Shown here piece by piece: positions 45,746 to 59,083 of a DNA stretch of 64,000 bases (positions within the stretch are counted from its first letter, which is position 1; every line of letters starts with the position of its first letter). A model generated the notes under the pieces. The model was not told where the DNA came from. It did no database searches and was given only the letters and a program-made list of their open reading frames with translations. This stretch comes from Setophaga petechia (Eukaryota > Chordata > Aves > Passeriformes > Parulidae). The stretch is from assembly GCA_024362935.1 (NCBI GenBank), contig JANCRA010000001.1, positions 53,355,501 to 53,419,500 on the forward strand. Reading direction: 5' to 3'. Position numbers and translations under genes: made by a program.

Positions 45746-48700
45746 TTTTTTAATCCAGAAAGCCCTGAGCTCCAGGCACACTGCAACTGCAAAAGGTATC
45801 CCAAGGGGAGCGCAAAAGCGCCACGACATCGCTGCCTCCACAGCTTTTTCTTTGCTGCCATCCCTAAGACTAGGCTGATTACCTGTCTAGGGCTAGGGTT
45901 AGGGTTACGCCTAGGGTTAGGGTTTTTTAAATGAGAAAGGCTTGAGCTCCAGACACAATTCAGCTGGCAAAGGCATCCCAAGGGGATCGAAAAAGTGCCA
46001 CAACATGGCTGCCTCCGCACATTTTTCCTTGGGACCGTCCCTAACCCTAGGCTGATTGACCAGTTTAGTAGTTAGGGTTACGCCGGGGGTAAGGGTTTTT
46101 TAATCCAGAAAGCCCTGAGCTCCAGGCACACTGCAACTGCAAAAGGTATCCCAAGGGGAGCGAAAAAGCGCCGCGACATCGCTGCCTCCACAGCTTTTTC
46201 TTTGGTGCCATCCCTAACCCTAGGCTGATTTACCTGTCTAGGGCTAGGGTTAGGGTTACGCCTAGGGTTAGGGTTTTTTAAATGAGAAAGGCTTGAGCTC
46301 CAGACACAATTCAGCTGGCAAAGGCATCCCAAGGGGATCGAAAATGTGCAACAACATGGCTGCCTCCGCACATTTTTCCTTGGGACCGTCCCTAACCCTA
46401 GGCTGATTGACCAGTTTAGGGGTTAGGGTTAGGCCTAGGGTAAGGGTTTTTTAATCCAAAAAGCCCTGAGCTCCAGGCACACTGCAACTGCAAAAGGTAT
46501 CGCAAGGGGAGCGCAAAAGCAACACAACATGGCTGCCTCCACAGCTTTTTCTTTGGTGCCATCCCTAACCCTAGGCTGATTTACCCGTCTAGGGCTAGGG
46601 TTAGGGTTACGCCTAGGGTTAGGGTTTTTTAAATGAGAAAGACTTGAGCTCCAGACACAATTCAGCTGGAAAAGGCATCCCAAGGGGATCGAAAAAGTGC
46701 CACAACATGGTTTCCTCCGCACATTTTTCCTTGGGACCGTCCCTAACCCTAGGCTGATTGACCAGTTTAGTATTTAGGGTTACGCCTAGGGTAAGGGTTT
46801 TTTAATCCAGAAAGCCCTGAGCTCCAGGCACACTGCAACTGCAAAAGGTATCCCAAGGGGAGCGCAAAAGCGCCGCGACATCGCTGCCTCCACAGATTTT
46901 TCTTTGGTGCCATCCCTACCCCTTTTCTGTTTTACCTGTCTAGGGCTAGAGTTAGGGTTACGCCTAGGGTTAGGGTTTTTTAAATGAGAAAGGCTTGAGC
47001 TCCAGACACAATTCAGCTGGCAAAGGTATCCCAAGGGGATCGAAAAAGTGCCACAACATGGCTGCCTCCGCACATTTTTCCTTGGGACCGTCCCTAACCC
47101 TAGGCTGATTGACCACTTTAGTAGTTAGGGTTACGCCTAGGGTAAGGGTTTTTTAATCCAGAAAGCCCAGAGGTCCAGGCACACTGCAACTGCAAAAGGT
47201 ATCCCAAGGGGAGCGCAAAATCGCCACGACATCGCTGCCTCCACAGATTTTTCTTTGGTGCCATCCCTAACCCTAGGCTGATTTACCTGTCTAGGGCTAG
47301 GGTTAGGGTTACGCCTAGGGTTAGGGTTTTTTAAATGAGAAAGGCTTGAGCTCCAGACACAATTCAGCTGGCAAAGGCATCCCAAGGGGATCGAAAAAGT
47401 GCCGCAACATGGCTGCCTCCGCACATTTTTCCTTGGGACCGTCCCTAACCCTAGGCTGATTGACCAGTTTAGTAGTTAGGGTTACGCCTAGGGTAAGGGT
47501 TTTTTAATCCAAAAAGCCCTGAGCTCCAGGCACACTGCAACTGCAAAAGGTATCCCAAGAGGAGCGCAAAATCGCCACGACATCGCTGCCTCCACAGATT
47601 TTTCTTTGGTGCCATCCATACCCCTTGTCTGTTTTACCTGTCTAGGGCTAGAGTTAGGGTTACGCCTAGGGTTAGGGTTTTTTAAATGAGAAAGGCTTGA
47701 GCTCCAGACACAATTCACCTGGCAAAGGCATCCCAAGGGGATCGAAAAAGTGCCACAACATGGCTGCCTCCGCACATTTTTCCTTGGGACCGTCCCTAAC
47801 CCTAGGCTGATTGACCAGTTTAGTAGTTAGGGTTACGCCTAGGGTAAGGGTTTTTTAATCCAGAAAGCCCTGAGCTCCAGGCACACTGCAACTGCAAAAG
47901 GTATCCCAAGGGGAGCGCAAAAGCGCCGCGACATGGCTGCCTCCACAGCTTTTTCTTTGGTGCCATCCCTAACCCTAGGCTGATTTACCTGTCTAGGGCT
48001 AGGGTTAGGGTTACGCCTAGGGTTAGGGTTTTTAAAATGAGAAAAGCTTGAGCGCCAGACACAATTCAGCAGGCAAAGACATCCCAAGGGGATCGAAAAA
48101 GTGCCACAACATGGCTGCCTCCGCACATTTTTCCTTGGGACCGTCCCTAACCCTAGGCTGATTGACTAGTTTAGTAGTTAGGGTTACGCCTAGGGTAAGG
48201 GTTTTTTAATCCAGAAAGCCCAGAGGTCCAGGCACACTGCAACTGCAAAAGGTATCCCAAGGGGAGCGCAAAATCGCCACGACATCGCTGCCTCCACAGA
48301 TTTTTCTTTGGTGCCATCCCTAACCCTAGGCTGATTTACCTGTCTAGGGCTAGGGTTAGGATTACGCCTAGGGTTAGGGTTTTTTAAATGAGAAAGGCTT
48401 GAGCTCCAGACACAATTCAGCTGGCAAAGGCATCCCAAGGGGATCGAAAAAGTGCCACAACATGGCTGCCTCCGCACATTTTTCCTTGGGGACCGTCCCT
48501 AACCCTAGGCTGATTGACCAGTTTAGTAGTTAGGGTTACGCCAGGGGTAAGGGTTTTTTAATCCAGAAAGCCCTGAGCTCCAGGCACACTGCAACTGCAA
48601 AAGGTATCCCATGGGGAGCGCAAAAGCGCCGCGACATGGCTGCCTCCACAGCTTTTTCTTTGGTGCCATCACTAACCCTGGGCTGATTTACCTGTCTAGG

Positions 48701-50309
48701 GCTCGGGTTAGGGTTACGCCTAGGGTTAGGGTTTTTTAAATGAGAAAGGCTTGAGCTCCAGACACAATTCAGCTGGCAAAGGACTCCCAAGGGGATCGAA
48801 AACGTGCAACAACATGGCTGCCTCCGCACATTTTTCCTTGGGACCGTCCCTAACCCTAGGCTGATTGACCAGTTTAGGGGTTAGGGTTACGCCAAGGGTA
48901 AGGGTTTTTTTATCCAGAAAGCCCTGAGCTCCAGGCACACTGCAACTGCAAAAGGTATCCCAAGGGGAGCGCAAAAGCGCCGCGACATCGCTGCCTCCAC
49001 AGCTTTTTCTTTGCTGCCATCCCTAAGCCTTGGCTGATTACCTGTCTAGGGCTAGGGTTAGGGTTACGCCTAGGGTTAGGGTTTTTTAAATGAGAAAGGC
49101 TTGAGCTCCAGACACAATTCAGCTGGCAAAGGCATCCCAAGGGGATCGAAAAAGTGCCACAACATGGCTGCCTCCGCACATTTTTTCCTTGGGACCGTCC
49201 CTAACCCTAGGCTGATTGACCAGTTTAGTAGTTAATATTACGCCTAGGGTAAGGGTTTTTTTAATCCAGAAAGCCCTGAGCTCCAGGCACACTGCAACTG
49301 CAAAAGGTATCCCAAGGGGAGCGCAAAAGCGCCGCGACATCGCTGCCTCCACAGGTTTTTCTTTGGTGCCATCCCAAACCCTAGGCTGATTTACCTGTCT
49401 AGGGCTAGAGTTAGGGTTACGCCTAGGGTTAGGGTTTTTTAAATGAGAAAGGCTTGAGCTCCAGACACAATTCAGCAGGCAAAGACATCCCAAGGGGATC
49501 GAAAAAGTGCCACAACATGGCTGCCTCCGCACATTTTTCCTTGGGACCGTCCCTAACCCTAGGCTGATTGACATGTTTTGGGGTTAGTGTTACGCCAAGG
49601 GTAAGGGTTGTTTAATCCAAAAAGCCCTGAGCTCCAGGCACACTGCAACTGCAAAAGGTATCCCAAGGGGAGCGCAAAAGCGCCACGACATCGCTGCCTC
49701 CACAGCTTTTTCTTTGGTGCCATCCCTAACCCTAGGCTGATTTACCTGTCTAGGGCTAGGGTTAGGGTTACGCCTAGGGTTAGGGTTTTTTAAATGAGAA
49801 AGGCTTGAGCTCCAGAAACAATTCAGCTGGCAAAGGCATCCCAAGGGGATCGAAAAAGTGCCGCAACATGGCTGCCTCCGCACATTTTTCCTTGGGACCG
49901 TCCCTAACCCTAGGCTGATTGACCAGTTTAGGGGTTAGGGTTACGCCTAGGGTAAGGGTTTTTTAATCCAAAACGCCCTGAGCTCCAGGCACACTGCAAC
50001 TGCAAAAGGTATCCCAAGGGGAGCGCAAAAGCGCCACAACATGGCTGCCTCCACAGATTTTTCTTTGGTGCCATCCCTAACCCTAGGCTGATTTACCTGT
50101 CTAGGGCTAGGGTTAGGGTTAAGCCTAGGGTTAGGGTTTTTTAAATGAGAAAGGCTTGAGCTCCAGACACAATTCAGCTGGAAAAGGCATCCCAAGGGGA
50201 TCGAAAAGGTGCCACAACATGGTTGCCTCCGCACATTTTTCCTTGGGACCGTCCCTAACCCTAGGCTGATTGACCAGTTTAGTAGTTAGGGTTACGCCTA
50301 GGGTAAGGG
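45746..50309 (+). repeat. 13-unit higher-order repeat (d-p), copy 2
   Basis: Second copy of d-p. It differs from copy 1 by a few point changes, such as ATCGCAAGGGG near 46500 and ATCACTAACC in l at 48668. It also has two one-base gains in homopolymers, GGGG at 48488-48491 and T6 at 49181-49186 where T5 is usual. Confidence 0.87.
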
Positions 50310-51362
50310 TTTTTTAATCCAGAAAGCCCTGAGCTCCAGGCACACTGCAACTGCAAAAGGTATCCCAAGGGGAGCGCAAAAGCGCCACGACATCGCTGCC
50401 TCCACAGCTTTTTCTTTGCTGCCATCCCTAAGACTAGGCTGATTACCTGTCTAGGGCTAGGGTTAGGGTTACGCCTAGGGTTAGGGTTTTTTTAAATGAG
50501 AAAGGCTTGAGCTCCAGACACAATTCAGCTGGCAAAGGCATCCCAAGGGGATCGAAAAAGTGCCACAACATGGCTGCCTCCGCACATTTTTCCTTGGGAC
50601 CGTCCCTAACCCTAGGCTGATTGACCAGTTTAGTAGTTAGGGTTACGCCGGGGGTAAGGGTTTTTTAATCCAGAAAGCCCTGAGCTCCAGGCACACTGCA
50701 ACTGCAAAAGGTATCCCAAGGGGAGCGAAAAAGCGCCGCGACATCGCTGCCTCCACAGCTTTTTCTTTGGTGCCATCCCTAACCCTAGGCTGATTTACCT
50801 GTCTAGGGCTAGGGTTAGGGTTACGCCTAGGGTTAGGGTTTTTTAAATGAGAAAGGCTTGAGCTCCAGACACAATTCAGCTGGCAAAGGCATCCCAAGGG
50901 GATCGAAAATGTGCAACAACATGGCTGCCTCCGCACATTTTTCCTTGGGACCGTCCCTAACCCTAGGCTGATTGACCAGTTTAGGGGTTAGGGTTAGGCC
51001 TAGGGTAAGGGTTTTTTAATCCAAAAAGCCCTGAGCTCCAGGCACACTGCAACTGCAAAAGGTATCCCAAGGGGAGCGCAAAAGCAACACAACATGGCTG
51101 ACTCCACAGCTTTTTCTTTGGTGCCATCCCTAACCCTAGGCTGATTTACCCGTCTAGGGCTAGGGTTAGGGTTACGCCTAGGGTTAGGGTTTTTTAAATG
51201 AGAAAGACTTGAGCTCCAGACACAATTCAGCTGGAAAAGGCATCCCAAGGGGATCGAAAAAGTGCCACAACATGGTTGCCTCCGCACATTTTTCCTTGGG
51301 ACCGTCCCTAACCCTAGGCTGATTGACCAGTTTAGTATTTAGGGTTACGCCTAGGGTAAGGG
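50310..51362 (+). repeat. 13-unit higher-order repeat, third copy truncated after d-e-f
   Basis: Begins a third d-p round with d (50310), e (50661) and an f/p chimera (51012) like that at 39430, then leaves the pattern. Unit d here has T7 at 50487-50493 where T6 is normal. The end of this segment marks the right boundary of the homogenised core. Confidence 0.8.
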
Positions 51363-54300
51363 TTTTTTAATCCAGAAAGCCCAGAGGTCCAGGCACACTG
51401 CAACTGCAAAAGGTATCCCAAGGGGAGCGCAAAAGCGCCACGACATCGCTGCCTCCACAGCTTTTTCTTTGCTGCCATCCCTAAGACTAGGCTGATTACC
51501 TGTCTAGGGCTAGGGTTAGGGTTACGCCTAGGGTTAGGGTTTTTTAAATGAGAAAGGCTTGAGCTCCAGACACAACTCACCTGGCAAGGGCATCCCAAGG
51601 GAATCGAAAAAGTGCCACAACATGGCTGCCTCCGCACATTTTTCCTTGGGACCGTCCCTAACCCTAGGCTGATTGACCAGTTTAGTAGTTAGGGTTACGC
51701 CGGGGGTAAGGGTTTTTTAATCCAGAAAGCCCTGAGCTCCAGGCACACTGAAACTGCAAAAGGTATCCCAAGGGGAGCGCAAAAGCAACACAACATGGCT
51801 GCCTCCACAGCTTTTTCTTTGGTGCCATCCCTAACCCTAGGCTGATTTACCTATCTAGGGCTAGGGTTAGGGTTACGCCTAGGGTTAGGGTTTTTTAAAT
51901 GAGAAAGGCTTGAGCTCCAGACACAATTCAGCTGGCAAAGGCATCCCAAGGGGAGCGAAAAAGTGCCACAACATTGCTGCCTCCGCACATTTTTCCTTGG
52001 GACCGTCCCTAACCCTAGGCTGATTGACCAGTTTAGGGGTTAGGGTTACGCCTAGGGTAAGGGTTTTTTAATCCAAAAAGCCCTGAGCTCCAGGCACACT
52101 GCAACTGCAAAAGGTATCCCAAGGGGAGCGCAAAAGCGCCGCGACATCGCTGCCTCCACAGATTTTTCTTTGGTGCCATCCCTACCCCTTTTCTGTTTTA
52201 CCTGTCTAGGGCTAGAGTTAGGGTTACGCCTAGGGTTAGGGTTTTTTAAATGAGAAAGGCTTGAGCTCCAGACACAATTCAGCTGGCAAAGGCATCCCAA
52301 GGGGATCGAAAAAGTGCCGCAACATGGCTGCCTCCACACATTTTTCCTTGGGACCGTCCCTAAACCTAGGCTGATTGACCAGTTTAGTAGTTAGGGTTAC
52401 GCCTAGGGGAAGGGTTTTTTAATCCAAAAAGCCCTGAGCTCCAGGCACACTGCAACTGCAAAAGGTATCCCAAGGGGAGCGCAAAATCGCCACGACATCC
52501 CTGCCTCCACAGATTTTTCTTTGGGTGCCATCCATACCCCTTGTCTGTTTTACCTGTCTAGGGCTAGAGTTAGGGTTACGCCTAGGGTTAGGGTTTTTTA
52601 AATGAGAAAGGCTTGAGCTCCAGACACAATTCAGCTGGCAAAGGTATCCCAAGGGGATCGAAAAAGTGCCACAACATGGCTGCCTCCGCACATTTTTCCT
52701 TGGGACCGTCCCTAACCCTAGGCTGATTGACCAGTTTAGTAGTTAGGGTTACGCCTAGGGTAAGGGTTTTTTAATCCAGAAAGCCCTGAGCTCCAGGCAC
52801 ACTGCAACTGCAAAAGGTATCCCAAGGGGAGCGCAAAAGCGCCGCGACATCGCTGCTCCACAGGTTTTTCTTTGGTGCCATCCCTAACCCTAGGCTGATT
52901 TACCTGTCTAGGGCTAGGGTTAGGGTTACGCCTAGGGTTAGGTTTTTTTAATGAGAAAGGCTTTAGCGCCAGACACAATTCAGCAGGCAAAGACATCCCA
53001 AGGGGATCGAAAAAGTGCCACAACATGGCTGCCTCCGCACATTTTTCCTTGGGACCGTCCCTAACCTAGGCTGATTGACCACTTTAGTAGTTAGGGTTAC
53101 GCCTAGGGTAAGGGTTTTTTAATCCAGAAAGCCCAGAGGTCCAGGCACACTGCAACTGCAAAAGGTATCCCAAGGGGAGCGCAAAATCGCCACGACATGG
53201 CTGCCTCCACAGATTTTTCTTTGGTGCCATCCCTAACCCTAGGCTGATTTACCTGTCTAGGGCTAGGGTTAGGGTTACGCCTAGGGTTAGGGTTTTTTAA
53301 ATGAGAAAGGCTTGAGCTCCAGACACAATTCAGCTGGCAAAGGCATCCCAAGGGGATCGAAAAAGTGCCACAACATGGCTGCCTCCGCACATTTTTCCTT
53401 GGGACCGTCCCTAACCCTAGGCTGATTGACCAGTTTAGTAGTTAGGGTTACGCCGGGGGTAAGGGTTTTTTAATCCAGAAAGCCCTGAGCTCCAGGCACA
53501 CTGCAACTGCAAAAGGTATCCCATGGGGAGCGCAAAAGCGCCGCGACATGGCTGCCTCCACAGCTTTTTCTTTGGTGCCATCCCTAACCCTAGGCTGATT
53601 TACCTGTCTAGGGCTAGGGTTAGGGTTACGCCTAGGGTTAGGGTTTTTTAAATGAGAAAGACTTGAGCTCCAGACACAATTCAGCTGGCCAAGGCATCAC
53701 AAGGGGATCGAAAAAGTGCCACAACATTGCTGCCCCCGCACATTTTTCCTTGGGACCGTCCCTAACCCTAGGCTGATTGACCAGTTTAGTAGTTAGGGTT
53801 ACGCCTAGGGTAAGGGTTTTTTAATCCAAAAAGCCCTGAGCTCCAGGCGCACTGCAACTGCAAAAGGTATCCCAAGGGGAGCGCAAAATCGCCACGACAT
53901 CGCTGCCTCCACAGCTTTTTCTTTGGTGCCATCCCTACCCCTTGTATGTTTTACCTGTCTAGGGCTAGGGTTAGGGTTACGTCTAGGGTTAGGGTTTTTT
54001 AAATGAGAAAGGCTTGAGCGCCAGACACAATTCAGCTGGCAAAGACATCCCAAGGGGATCGAAAAAGTGCCACAACATGGCTGCCTCCGCACATTTTTCC
54101 TTGGGACCGTCCCTAACCCTAGGCTGATTGACCAGTTTAGGGGTTAGGGTTACGCCTAGTGTAAGGGTTTTTAAATCCAGAAAGCCCTGAGCTCCAGGCA
54201 CACTGCAACTGCAAAAGGTTATCCCAAGGGGAGCGCAAAAGCGCCGCGACATGGCTGCCTCCACAGCTTTTTCTTTGGTGCCATCCCTAACCCTAGACTG

Positions 54301-55924
54301 ATTTACCTGTCTAGGGCTAGGGTTAGGGTTACGCCTAGGGTTAGGGTTTTTTAAATGAGAAAGGCTTGAGCTCCAGACACAATTCAGCAGGCAAAGGCAT
54401 CCCAAGGGGATCGAAAAAGTGCCACAACATGGCTGCCTCCGCACATTTTTCCTTGGGACCGTCCCTAACCCTAGGCTGATTGACCTGTTTTGGGGTTAGG
54501 GTTACGCCAAGGGTAAGGGTTGTTTAATCCAAAAAGCCCTGAGCTCCAGGCACACTGCAACTGCAAAAGGTATCCCAAGGGGAGCGCAAAAGCGCCACGA
54601 CATCGCTGCCTCCACAGCTTTTTCTTTGCTGCCATCCCTAACCCTAGGCTGATTTACCTGTCTAGGGCTAGGGTTAGGGTTACGCCTAGGGTTAGGGTTT
54701 TTTAAATGAGAAAGGCTTGAGCTCCAGACACAATTCAGCTGGCAAAGGCATCCCAAGGGGATCGAAAAAGTGCCGCAACATGGCTGCCTCCGCACATTTT
54801 TCCTTGGGACCGTCCCTAACCCTAGGCTGATTGACCAGTTTAGTAGTTAGGGTTACGCCGGGGGTAAGGGTTTTTTAATCCAGAAAGCCCTGAGCTCCAG
54901 GCACACTGCAACTGCAAAAGGTATCCGAAGGGGAGCGCAAAAGCGCCACAACATCGCTGCCTCCACACCTTTTTCTTTGGTGCCATCCCTAACCCTAGGC
55001 TGATTTACCTGTCTAGGGCTAGGGTTAGTGTTACGCCTGGGGTTAGGGTTTTTTAAATGAGAAAGGCTTGAGCTCCAGACACAATTCAGCTGGCAAAGGC
55101 ATCCCAAGGGGATCGAAAACGTGCAACAACATGGCTGCCTCCGCACATTTTTCCTTGGGACCGTCCCTAACCCTAGGCTGATTGACCAGTTTAGTAGTTA
55201 GGGTTATGCCTAGGGTAAGGGTTTTTCAATCCAAAAAGCCCTGAGCTCCAGGCACACTGCAACTGCAAAAGGTATCCCAAGGGGGTGCGCAAAATCGCCA
55301 CGACATCGCTGCCTCCACAGCTTTTTCTTTGGTGCCATCCCTAACCCTAGTCTGTTTTACCTGTCTAGGGCTAGAGTTAGGGTTACGCCTAGGGTTAGGG
55401 TTTTTTAAATGAGAAAGGCTTGAGCTCCAGACACAATTCAGCAGGCAAAGGCATCCCAAGGGGATCGAAAAAGTGCCACAACATGGCTGCCTCCGCACAT
55501 TTTTCCTTGGGACCGTCCCTAACCGTAGGCTGATTGACCAGTTTAGGGGTTAGGGTTACGCCTAGGGTAAGGGTTTTTTAATCCAGAAAGCCCTGAGCTC
55601 CAGGCACACTGCAACTGCAAAAGGTATCCCAAGGGGAGCGCAAAAGCACCAACACATGGCTGCCTCCACAGCTTTTTCTTTGCTGCCATCCCTCACCCTA
55701 GGCTGATTTACCTGTCTAGGGCTAGGGTTAGGGTTAAGCCTAGGGTTAGGGTTTTTTAAATGAGAAAGGCTTGAGCTCCAGACACAACTCACCTGGAAAA
55801 GGCATCCCAAGGGGATCGAAAAAGTGCCACAACATGTCTGCCTCCGCACATTTTTCCTTGAGACTGTCCCTAACCCTAGGCTGATTGACCAGTTTAGTAG
55901 TTAGGGTTACGCCGGGGGTAAGGG
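51363..55924 (+). repeat. Right mosaic flank with scrambled core-like units
   Basis: Thirteen units that recall core types out of order: d-like at 51363, g-like at 52064, i-like at about 52431, j-like near 52767 and h-like at 53115. They carry many private changes and one-base indels (GGG at 52523, a missing C near 52856 and near 53066, an extra T in AAAAGGTTATCCC near 54210, and GGGGGTGCGC near 55285). The mosaic order suggests an array edge where homogenisation is weaker. Confidence 0.78.
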
Positions 55925-58030
55925 TTTTTTAATCCAGAAAGCCCTGAGCTCCAGGCACACTGCAACTGCAAAAGGTATCCCAAGGGGAGCGCAAAAGCGC
56001 CGCGACATCGCTGCCTCCACAGCTTTTTCTTTGGTGCCATCCCTAACCATAGTCTGATTTACCTGTCTAGGGCTAGGGTTAGGGTTACGCCTAGGGTTAG
56101 GGTTTTTTAAATGAGAAAGGCTTGAGCTCCAGACACAATTCAGCTGGCAAAGGCATCCCAAGGGGATCGAAAAAGTGCCACAACATGGCTGCCTCCGCAC
56201 ATTTTTCCTTGGGACCGTCCCTAACCCTAGGCTGATTGACCAGTTTAGGGGTTAGGGTTATGCCTAGGGTAAGGGTTTTTTAATCCAGAAAGCCCTGAGC
56301 TCCAAGCACACTGACACTGCAAAAGGTATCCCAAGGGGAGCGCAAAAGCAACACAACATGGCTGCCTCCACAGCTTTTTCTTTGGTGCCATCCCTAACCC
56401 TAGGCTGATTTACCTGTCTAGGGCTAGGGTTAGGGTTACGCCTAGGGTTAGGGTTTTTTAAATGAGAAAGGCTTGAGCTCCAGACACAATTCAGCAGGCA
56501 AAGGCATCCCAAGGGGATCGAAAAAGTGCCACAACATGGCTGCCTCCGCACATTTTTCCTTGGGACCGTCCCTAACCCTAGGCTGATTGACCTGTTTTGG
56601 GGTTAGGGTTACGCCTAGGGTAAGGGTTGTTTAATCCAAAAAGCCCTGAGCTCCAGGCACACTGCAACTGCAAAAGGTATCCCAAGGGGAGCGCAAAATC
56701 GCCACGACATCGCTGCCTCCACAGCTTTTTCTTTGGTGCCATCCCTAACCCTAGACTGATTTACCTGTCTAGGGCTAGGGTTAGGGTTACGCCTAGCGTT
56801 AGGGTATTTTAAATGAGAAAGGCTTGAGCTCCAGACACAATTCAGCAGGCAAAGGCATCCCAAGGGGATCGAAAAAGTGCCACAACATGGCTGCCTCCGC
56901 ACATTTTTCCTTGGGACCGTCCCTAACCCTAGGCTGATTGACCAGTTTAGTAGTTAGGGTTACGCCTAGGGTAAGGGTTTTTTAATCCAGAAAGCCCTGA
57001 GCTCCAGGCACACTGCAACTGCAAAAGGTATCCCAAGGGGAGCGCAAAAGCAACACAACATGGCTGCCTCCACAGCTTTTTCTTTGCTGCCATCCCTAAC
57101 CCTAGGCTGATTTACCTGTCTAGGGCTAGGGTTAGGGTTACGCCTAGGGTTAGGGTTTTTTAAATGAGAAAGGCTTGAGCTCCAGACACAATTCAGCAGG
57201 CAAAGGCATCCCAAGGGGATCGAAAAAGTGCCACAACATGGCTGCCTCCGCACATTTTTCCTTGGGGCCGTCCCTAACCCTAGGCTGATTGACCTGTTTT
57301 GGGGTTAGGGTTACGCCTAGGGTAAGGGTTTTTAAACTCAGAAAGCCCTGAGCTCCAGGCACACTGACACTGCAAAAGGTATCCCAAGGGGAGCGCAAAA
57401 GCACCACAACATGGCTGCCTCCACAGCTTTTTCTTTGGTGCCATCCCTAACCCTAGGCTGATTTACCTGTCTAGGGCTAGGGTTAGGGTTACGCCTAGGG
57501 TTAGGGTTTTTTAAATGAGAAAGGCTTGAGCTCCAGACACAATTCAGCTGGCAGAGGCATCCCAAGGGGATCGAAAACGTGCAACAACATGGCTGCCTCC
57601 GCACATTTTTCCTTGGGACCGTCCCTAACCCTAGGCTGATTGACCAGTTTAGTAGTTAGGGTTACGCCTAGGGTAAGGGTTTTTCAATCCAAAAAGCCCT
57701 GAGCTCCAGGCACACTGCAACTGCAAAAGGTATCCCAAGGGGAGCGCAAAATCGCCACGACATCGCTGCCTCCACAGCTTTTTCTTTGCTGCCATCCCTA
57801 ACCCTAGGCTGTTTTACCTGTCTAGGGCTAGAGTTAGGGTTACGCCTAGGGTTAGGGTTTTTTAAATGAGAAAGGCTTGAGCTCCAGACACAATTCAGCA
57901 GGCAAAGGCATCCCAAGGGGATCGAAAAAGTGCCACAACATGGCTGCCTCCGCACATTTTTCCTTGGGACCGTCCCTAACCCTAGGCTGATTGACCAGTT
58001 TAGTAGTTAGGGTTACGCCGGGGGTAAGGG
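55925..58030 (+). repeat. Right 6-unit repeat, copy 1
   Basis: Six units whose first three recur at an offset of 2106 bp. The leading unit has CCATAGTCTGATTTACC, shared with units at 6086 and 17669 in the far left block. The second has the CACTGACACTGC variant, which also occurs near 57360. Confidence 0.72.
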
Positions 58031-59083
58031 TTTTTTAATCCAGAAAGCCCTGAGCTCCAGGCACACTGCAACTGCAAAAGGTATCCCAAGGGGAGCGCAA
58101 AAGCGCCGCGACATCGCTGCCTCCACAGCTTTTTCTTTGGTGCCATCCCTAACCATAGTCTGATTTACCTGTCTAGGGCTAGGGTTAGGGTTACGCCTAG
58201 GGTTAGGGTTTTTTAAATGAGAAAGGCTTGAGCTCAAGACACAATTCAGCTGGCAAAGGCATCCCAAGGGGATCGAAAAAGTGCCACAACATGGCTGCCT
58301 CCGCACATTTTTCCTTGGGACCGTCCCTAACCCTAGGCTGATTGACCAGTTTAGGGGTTAGGGTTATGCCTAGGGTAAGGGTTTTTTAATCCAGAAAGCC
58401 CTGAGCTCCAGGCACACTGACACTGCAAAACGTATCCCAAGGGGAGCGCAAAAGCAACACAACATGGCTGCCTCCACAGCTTTTTCTTTGGTGCCATCCC
58501 TAACCCTAGGCTGATTTACCTGTCTAGGGCTAGGGTTAGGGTTACGCCTAGGGTTAGGGTTTTTTAAATGAGAAAGGCTTGAGCTCCAGACACAATTCAG
58601 CTGGCAAAGGCATCCCAAGGGGATCGAAAAAGTGCCACAACATGTCTGCCTCCGCACATTTTTCCTTGGGACCGCCCCTAACCCTAGGCTGATTGACCAG
58701 TTTAGTAGTTAGGGTTACGCCTAGGGTAAGGGTTGTTTAATCCAGAAAGCCCTGAGCTCCAGGCACACTGCAACTGCAAAAGGTATCCCAAGGGGAGCGC
58801 AAAAGCGCCACGACATGGCTGCCTCCACAGCTTTTTCTTTGGTGCCATCCCTAACCCTAGGCTGATTTACCTGTCTAGGGCTAGGGTTAGGGTTACGCCT
58901 AGGGTTAGGGTTTTTTAAATGAGAAAGGCTTGAGCTCCAGACACAATTCAGCTGGCAAAGGCATCCCAAGGGGATCGAAAAAGTGCCACAACATGGCTGC
59001 CTCCGCACATTTTTCCTTGGGACCGTCCCTAACCCTAGGCTGATTGACCAGTTTAGGGGTTAGGGTTATGCCTAGGGTAAGGG
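58031..59083 (+). repeat. Right 6-unit repeat, partial copy 2 (3 units)
   Basis: Units at 58031, 58382 and 58733 match those at 55925, 56276 and 56627 (CCATAGTCTG, then CACTGACACTGC, then TTGTTTAATCC). The pattern is then cut short by the two-unit duplication that follows. Confidence 0.72.

Noticed and set aside
48481..53070. Biological frameshifts in a coding repeat
   Set aside because: The one-base changes fall in homopolymers of a non-coding satellite and may be consensus errors.
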